Shown here one piece after another: positions 59,682 to 64,000 of a stretch of DNA of 64,000 bases. Source of the DNA: CAWIMX01 sp963792785 (GTDB lineage Bacteria; Acidobacteriota; Vicinamibacteria; Vicinamibacterales; CAVVIG01); the NCBI GenBank assembly GCA_963792785.1, contig CAWBXO010000002.1:744001-808000 (forward strand). The letters run 5' to 3'. Both the position numbers and the translations under genes were made by a program. The notes below the pieces were generated by a model. It saw only the letters and a list, made by a program, of their open reading frames with translations, made no database searches and was not told where the DNA came from. The first letter of the stretch is position 1. Every line of letters starts with the position of its first letter.

Positions 59682-60545
59682 ATGAAACCCCGCATCGCGA
59701 TCACGGTGGGTGACCCCGCCGGCATCGGCCCCGAGATCGCGGCCCGCGCCGCCGCCGATCCCTCGGTGCTCGCCGCGTGCGAGCCGCTGATCTACGCGCC
59801 GGCGTCGGGCACGTTCGCGCCGGGCGTCCTGAGCCCGGCTGCCGGCCTCGCCGCGTACGAGACCATCGTCCGGGCCGTCGGGGACGCGCGGAGGGGCGCG
59901 GTGGACGCGATCGCGACGGCGCCCGTCAACAAGGAGGCCTTCGATCTCGCCGGCCTTCCGTGGCGCGGCCACACCGATCTGCTCGCGCACCTCACCGATG
60001 CGCCGCACGTGGCGATGATGTTCGAGTCCGACGCCCTGCGCGTCGTCCTTGCGACGGTGCACATCGCGCTGTCCGACGTGCCGCAGGCGCTGACGCGCGT
60101 GTCGCTCGAGGCGACAATCGGCCTGGCGGCCGAGGCGCTGCCGCGGTTCGGCGTCGCGCGGCCGCGCATCGCGGTGGCGGGGCTCAATCCGCACGCCGGG
60201 GAGCACGGCCTGTTCGGGATCGAGGAGACGACCGTCATCGAGCCCGCGGTGCACGCGTGCCGCCGGCGCGGCATCGAGGTGTCCGGACCGTTTCCCGGCG
60301 ACACGATCTTCCTGCGCGCGCACCGCGGCGAGTTCGACCTGGTCGTCGCCTGCTACCACGACCAGGGGCTGATTCCGGTGAAACTGCTGGCGTTCGGCCG
60401 CGCCGTGAACGTCACGCTCGGCCTGCCCATCGTCCGGACGTCGGTCGACCACGGGACGGCGTTCGACATCGCCGGCAAGGGCGTGGCCGATCCGCAGAGT
60501 ATGATCGCGGCAGTCCTGCTGGCCGCGAAGCTCGCCCATGCCTAA
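59682..60545 (+). CDS. pdxA: 4-hydroxythreonine-4-phosphate dehydrogenase
   Basis: 287 residues; NAD-dependent step of the DXP-dependent pyridoxal phosphate pathway. ITVGDPAGIGPEI (about 7-19), GHTDLLA, the metal ligands His in NPHAGE and CYHDQGLIP (His, Asp), and RTSVDHGTAFDIAGKG. Somewhat shorter than the about 330-residue E. coli enzyme, with the loss between the first strand and GHTD. Overlaps smpB by 8 bp. Confidence 0.94.
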   Translation: MKPRIAITVGDPAGIGPEIAARAAADPSVLAACEPLIYAPASGTFAPGVLSPAAGLAAYETIVRAVGDARRGAVDAIATAPVNKEAFDLAGLPWRGHTDLLAHLTDAPHVAMMFESDALRVVLATVHIALSDVPQALTRVSLEATIGLAAEALPRFGVARPRIAVAGLNPHAGEHGLFGIEETTVIEPAVHACRRRGIEVSGPFPGDTIFLRAHRGEFDLVVACYHDQGLIPVKLLAFGRAVNVTLGLPIVRTSVDHGTAFDIAGKGVADPQSMIAAVLLAAKLAHA

Positions 60546-61017
60546 ACAACCAACCGAGCGCGAGAAGGCGCAGTCGAGCATCTCCGAGAACCGGAAGGCG
60601 CACCACGACTTCCATCTGCTCGAGACCTTCGAGGCGGGGATCGCGCTGCTCGGCACCGAGGTGAAGGCGATTCGCGAGGGGCGCGTGAACCTGCGCGACA
60701 GCTTCGCCCGCGTCGAGGGCGGCGAGGTGTTCCTCTACAACGTGAACATCAGCTCCTACAGCCACCGCGGGTCCGCGGACCACGAGCCGCTGCGGCGCCG
60801 CAAGCTGCTGCTGCACCGCCAGGAAATCCGGAAGTTGATCGGCAAGACGGTGGAGAAGGGCATGACCCTCGTGCCCGTGCGGCTGTACTTCAAGAACGGC
60901 CGCGTGAAGGTGGCCGTCAGCCTGGCCAAGGGCAAGAAGGAATACGACAAGCGCGAGACGTTGAAGCGCCGCGAAGTCGACCGCGAGACCCGGGCGGCCA
61001 TCAAGTCGCGACGCTGA
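60538..61017 (+). CDS. smpB: SsrA-binding protein
   Basis: 159 residues; binds tmRNA in trans-translation. ISENRKAHHDFHLLETFEAG, LGTEVKAIREGRVNLRDSFA, LYNVNISSYSHRG, LVPVRLYFKNGRVKVAVSLAKGKK and the basic C-terminal KRREVDRETRAAIKSRR are all diagnostic. Start ATG 60538 inside pdxA. Confidence 0.97.
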   Translation: MPKQPTEREKAQSSISENRKAHHDFHLLETFEAGIALLGTEVKAIREGRVNLRDSFARVEGGEVFLYNVNISSYSHRGSADHEPLRRRKLLLHRQEIRKLIGKTVEKGMTLVPVRLYFKNGRVKVAVSLAKGKKEYDKRETLKRREVDRETRAAIKSRR

Positions 61018-61055
61018 CGGCCCGCTGATTCGCGCCTTTCTGTTACCATCGCGTC

Positions 61056-61448
61056 GTGCCTTCGAACGTTCCGTTGCCGGCGTTGACCGAGGCGGCGACT
61101 GCGTCTCCCGGCCTCGATCTGCTCGTGCTGTTCGGATCGCGCGCGCGCGGCGACGAGCGCGGTGGGTCCGATTGGGATCTGGGCTACGTCGCCGATCCCC
61201 GATTCGACCCGGACGCGCTCCTCGTGACCCTTGTCGATCGCCTTGGCACCGATCGGATCGATCTCGTCGACCTGTCTCGGGCGGGCGCGCAGCTGCGATT
61301 CCGTACGGCTCGGGACGGCCGCGTGCTGTTCGAGCGAACGGCCGGCGCGTTCGGGCGTTTCTGGCTCGATGCGGTGTCCTTCTGGTGCGACGTCCAGCCG
61401 ATTCTCAGGGCGGGGTACAAGCACGTGCTCGCGGAGCTGGACGCGTGA
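61056..61448 (+). CDS. mntA: MntA-type antitoxin, minimal nucleotidyltransferase
   Basis: 130 residues from GTG. The minimal nucleotidyltransferase motif GSRARGDERGGSDWDLG (GSx10DxD, about 28-44) is complete. In the HepT/MntA toxin-antitoxin type, MntA AMPylates HepT to silence it. The stop overlaps the HepT-like start (GTGA). It lies 38 bp after smpB, a housekeeping gene. Confidence 0.85.
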   Translation: MPSNVPLPALTEAATASPGLDLLVLFGSRARGDERGGSDWDLGYVADPRFDPDALLVTLVDRLGTDRIDLVDLSRAGAQLRFRTARDGRVLFERTAGAFGRFWLDAVSFWCDVQPILRAGYKHVLAELDA

Positions 61449-61867
61449 GCCCCCTCGATCGCGATATTCTCGCGGAGCGCGCGATGGCCGTCGAGCGTCA
61501 TCTGACGCGCGTCGCAGATCGTCTGCCGCCGACCGCTGCCGGGCTCACGCCTTCCACCGACGCCTCCGACGCGGTGATTCTGCACTTGTGGCAGGCGACG
61601 CAGCTCGCCATCGACCTGGCGACAGCCGCCTGCCTGTACTTCAATCTTGGCGCACCGGCCAGCTATGCCGACGCCTTCCGGCGGCTCGCCGGCGCCGGCA
61701 TCGTCGACGACGGGCTCGCCGATCGCCTGAGCCGGGCAGCGGGATTCCGGAACGTCGTGGCGCACGCGTACGACCAGCTCGACATGGCGCGGGTGTTCCG
61801 CGCCGCGAAGGATGGCCCCGCCGACCTTCGTGCCCTGCTGGCCGCCTTGCGGGATCGCCTGTCGTGA
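61445..61867 (+). CDS. hepT: HepT-like toxin
   Basis: 140 residues from GTG 61445. All-helical HEPN domain; the active R-x4-H-x-Y motif is RNVVAHAY (about 103-110), where the Tyr is the AMPylation target and R/H the RNase residues. Coupled to mntA by GTGA, as in known HepT/MntA pairs. Followed by a DegT aminotransferase with no clear functional link. Confidence 0.85.
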   Translation: MSPLDRDILAERAMAVERHLTRVADRLPPTAAGLTPSTDASDAVILHLWQATQLAIDLATAACLYFNLGAPASYADAFRRLAGAGIVDDGLADRLSRAAGFRNVVAHAYDQLDMARVFRAAKDGPADLRALLAALRDRLS

Positions 61868-61869
61868 CA

Positions 61870-62994
61870 ATGAAGATCCCCCTTCTCGATCTCGACGCGC
61901 AGTATCAGCCGCTGCGCGGCGAGCTGGTCGACGCCCTCACGCGCGTCGCCGACAGCCAGCGCTACATCATGGGTCCGGAAGTCGCGGCGCTCGAGACCGA
62001 GCTGGCCGCGCTGCTCGACGTGCGCCACGCGGTCGCGGTCTCGTCGGGCACCGATGCGCTCCTCGTCGCCCTGATGGCGCTCGGCATCGGCCCCGGCGAC
62101 GAGGTCGTCACCAGCACGTACTCGTTTTTCGCCACCGCCGGGTGCGTCGCGCGGCTCGGCGCGCGCCCGGTCCTGGTCGACATCGATCCCGTCACCTTCA
62201 ATATCGACACGGCCGCCGCCGCCGCGGCCATCACCTCGAAGACGAAGGCGATCCTCCCGGTCCACCTGTTCGGCCTGAGCGCCGATCTCGATCCGCTGCT
62301 CGCCGCGGCCGCCAGAGCCGGCATACCGGTGCTCGAGGACGCGGCCCAGGCGATCGGCGCGACGTACGGTGTGCGCCCGGTCGGCGGCTTCGGCGCCGCC
62401 GGCTGCTTCTCGTTCTTCCCGAGCAAAAACCTGGGCGCGTTCGGCGACGCCGGGCTCGTCACGTCGAACGACGATGACCTCGCGCGGCGCATCCGCCTGC
62501 TGCGCACGCACGGCATGCAGCCGAAGTACGTGCACCACCTCGTCGGCGGCAACTTCCGGATGGACGAGATCCAGGCGGCGGTGCTGCGCGTGAAGGCCCC
62601 GCACCTGCTGGCCTGGACCGAGGCCCGGCGCGCGAACGCGGCGCGGTATCGCGCCCTCTTCCGCGAGACGGCGCTCGACGGCCGCATCATGCTGCCGCTC
62701 GAGCCCGAGGGGCGGCGGCACATCTACAACCAGTTCGTCATCCGCGTGGCGGATCGCGATGGCCTCAAGGCGCATCTCGACGCCCGCGGCATCGGATCGG
62801 AGGTCTACTATCCGATCCCGTTCCACCTCCAGCCGTGCTTCGAATATCTCGGATACGCGGCTGGCGCCTTCCCGCACGCCGAGCGCGCGGCGAAGGAGAG
62901 CCTCGCGATCCCGATCTACGGCGAGCTGACGAGTGAGCAGCAGGAGGCGGTGGTGAGCGCGGTCGCCGGGTTCATGACGACCGGAAGGGGATAA
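61870..62994 (+). CDS. DegT/DnrJ/EryC1/StrS-type sugar aminotransferase
   Basis: 374 residues from ATG 61870 (GTG 61864 possible). PLP enzyme: AVSSGTDALLVALMALGIGP (about 55-74), VLEDAAQAIGA, PLP Lys in FFPSKNLGAFGDAG (about 183), RMDEIQAAVLRVK. It makes amino-deoxy sugars for LPS O-antigen or similar glycans. The likely rmlD gene at the right edge supports a polysaccharide context. Confidence 0.92.
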   Translation: MKIPLLDLDAQYQPLRGELVDALTRVADSQRYIMGPEVAALETELAALLDVRHAVAVSSGTDALLVALMALGIGPGDEVVTSTYSFFATAGCVARLGARPVLVDIDPVTFNIDTAAAAAAITSKTKAILPVHLFGLSADLDPLLAAAARAGIPVLEDAAQAIGATYGVRPVGGFGAAGCFSFFPSKNLGAFGDAGLVTSNDDDLARRIRLLRTHGMQPKYVHHLVGGNFRMDEIQAAVLRVKAPHLLAWTEARRANAARYRALFRETALDGRIMLPLEPEGRRHIYNQFVIRVADRDGLKAHLDARGIGSEVYYPIPFHLQPCFEYLGYAAGAFPHAERAAKESLAIPIYGELTSEQQEAVVSAVAGFMTTGRG

Positions 62995-63024
62995 GGCGCT
63001 TTTCGATTCCGTGTCGCCGGCTGT

Positions 63025-63152
63025 TCCTGGTGCTTGGTGCCTCGTGCCTGGTCGGTGCCTGGTCCTTGGTCCCTGGTGCGCCGTCATGCACGGACCAAGA
63101 ACGAAGGGCCAGGAGCGAACCAGGAACCAGGCACGAAGCACGAAGCACCGGA
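63025..63152. repeat. Imperfect inverted repeat of CCTGGTGCTTGGTGCC type
   Basis: Left arm of CCTGG/TTGGTGCC words (63025-63082), right arm of the reverse-complement words CCAGGCACGAAGCACGAAGC (63090-63152). It could form one long hairpin. It fills the gap between DegT and Uma2. Confidence 0.85.
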
Positions 63153-63189
63153 GCGCTACAGAAAAATAGCAAGCGCTCTGGCCGCCCGG

Positions 63190-63750
63190 TCAGGGAAGGA
63201 CATCACCGACCGCGGCGTCCAGGGCGGGCAGCGCGGGAGTCGTCAGGCGATCGTCGGCGCCGAGCGTGCGGACGTCCAGATATCCCGTGGACGACGGGTT
63301 GCGAAAAATGTGCACGAGACGACGCGCCACATCGATCAGCCAGACCTCCGGCACGCCCGCCGTCGCGTAGGCGGGAAGCTTCCGCTCGCGATCGTCGTCG
63401 ATCGACGAATCTCCGACCTCGACGAGGAGCAGGATATCGGCGGGAACCGGATGCGCGTCGCGATACCAGTCCGGCCGGAAGCGCACCACCGCGATGTCCG
63501 GCTGCGGCTCCCAATAGTCGCCAAGAACAACAGGGTTTTGCGTGCGGATGACCGCATCTTGTCCTGCGGCGCGGTCGAGCGCGCGGTGCAGTGTGGTCAC
63601 CCACGACGCGTGGCGTGGGCCGATGGGCGTCATCGGGACGACCTCGCCGCCCAGCAGCTCGACGCGCTCGTCGTCGCCGAAGACACCCGCTTCGGCCATC
63701 CGATGAAAATCCCTGGTCGTGAACAAGTACTTGGAGGCGGATACCGGCAT
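63190..63750 (-). CDS. Uma2 family endonuclease (DUF820)
   Basis: 186 residues from ATG 63750 with GGAG 7 nt upstream (ATG 63768 is less likely). PD-(D/E)XK fold: VELLGGEVVPMTPIGPRHA, the catalytic Asp/Glu/Lys in EPQPDIAVVR and LLLVEVGDSSIDDDRERKLPAYA, VPEVWLIDV. These putative endonucleases are often present in many copies in cyanobacteria and acidobacteria; role unknown. Confidence 0.9.
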   Translation of the reverse strand: MPVSASKYLFTTRDFHRMAEAGVFGDDERVELLGGEVVPMTPIGPRHASWVTTLHRALDRAAGQDAVIRTQNPVVLGDYWEPQPDIAVVRFRPDWYRDAHPVPADILLLVEVGDSSIDDDRERKLPAYATAGVPEVWLIDVARRLVHIFRNPSSTGYLDVRTLGADDRLTTPALPALDAAVGDVLP

Positions 63751-63949
63751 ACGGAACTCCGATCCCATGATCGCATACCTCAGAGCCGCGATGGCAGGAA
63801 TCGTGCCGAGCACCCGCCGTCCTGGCGTCACGATGGAGGCAGGCGGCGCAATTCGCCCACGTTCGGACCGCGCGTCGGTGCAGGATTCGCCCAATGGGCG
63901 GGGTTATACTCGGCCGGTGACTGACAGGCCGACGAGCCGCCATAGATAG

Positions 63950-64000
63950 ATGCACATTCTCGTCGTGGGAGCACAGGGGCAGCTTGGCGCCGCGGTCGTC
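63950..64000 (+). CDS. rmlD: dTDP-4-dehydrorhamnose reductase, first codons (partial)
   Basis: Starts MHILVVGAQGQLGAAVV, the Rossmann GxxGQLG start of RmlD, and runs out of the window. Preceded by TATACT (63905-63910). It would make dTDP-rhamnose for the polysaccharide, in line with the nearby DegT aminotransferase. Only 17 residues are visible, so another short-chain NAD-binding sugar enzyme is possible. Confidence 0.7.
   Translation, partial: MHILVVGAQGQLGAAVV

Noticed and set aside
61056..62994. New defence system made of MntA/HepT plus DegT and Uma2
   Set aside because: HepT/MntA is a known pair, DegT belongs to sugar metabolism, and Uma2 is on the opposite strand behind a repeat; no shared operon.

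Overview
The window is about 64 kb of GC-rich (roughly 70 percent by eye), densely packed chromosomal DNA from a Gram-negative bacterium. Lipid A and LPS-core genes (kdtA, lpxK, lpxL, waaF, gmhB, rfaE1, rfaE2, waaC), a subtilase ending in DQIVWGT repeats, two DUF4386 membrane proteins and the style of the intergenic repeats point to Acidobacteriota, probably near Vicinamibacteria. That placement is inference: there is no rRNA or marker search behind it.

Layout. 1-4.3 kb: AddAB-type helicase/nuclease pair. 4.3-5.5 kb: small zinc-ribbon and DnaJ-zinc-finger proteins. 5.7-12 kb: Mrp ATPase, a paired M16 peptidase operon, a quinone-oxidoreductase-like protein and an alpha/beta hydrolase. 12-18.2 kb: lysine/diaminopimelate operon asd-lysC-dapB-dapA-dapD-dapE behind a strong promoter and an attenuator-like terminator; lysC is split by a frameshift. 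18.3-25 kb: amidase and O-methyltransferase diverging from pyk, a LOG-family protein, a patch of decayed ArsR/SRPBCC/SnoaL genes, and a NamZ-type muramidase. 25-33 kb: RRM protein, small unknowns, lipoprotein penicillin acylase, VOC protein, a SpoIIE-type phosphatase remnant, a PadR regulator with a clear operator, and katG. 33.3-35.5 kb: membrane proteins of lower GC next to tRNA-Leu. 35.5-39 kb: glycolytic operon gapA-pgk-tpiA-secG on the minus strand (tpiA frameshifted). 39-49 kb: LPS genes with nadE, then tRNA-Val and tRNA-Asp. 49-55 kb: two small unknowns, the subtilase, a multiply frameshifted HD-GYP/GAF gene, and an alcohol dehydrogenase. 55-64 kb: class A PBP behind a consensus sigma54 promoter, holB, ricT, pdxA, smpB, a MntA/HepT pair, a DegT aminotransferase, Uma2, and the first codons of rmlD.

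The most unusual feature is the non-coding DNA. Many gaps between genes hold their own short-period degenerate array (7-23 bp units such as TAGCCGT, GACTTGC, CACCTAG, GGTTCTGGG), often with a second inverted arm. Several arrays run into the flanking genes and supply C-terminal tails, stop codons, a start codon or a Shine-Dalgarno sequence. Separately, four copies of one perfect palindrome (core GGCGGACCT-TC-AGGTCCGCC) lie directly after genes in sense orientation, and in three of them the stop codon belongs to the repeat. I did not find CRISPR arrays, intact transposases, integrases or an obvious new multi-gene defence system.
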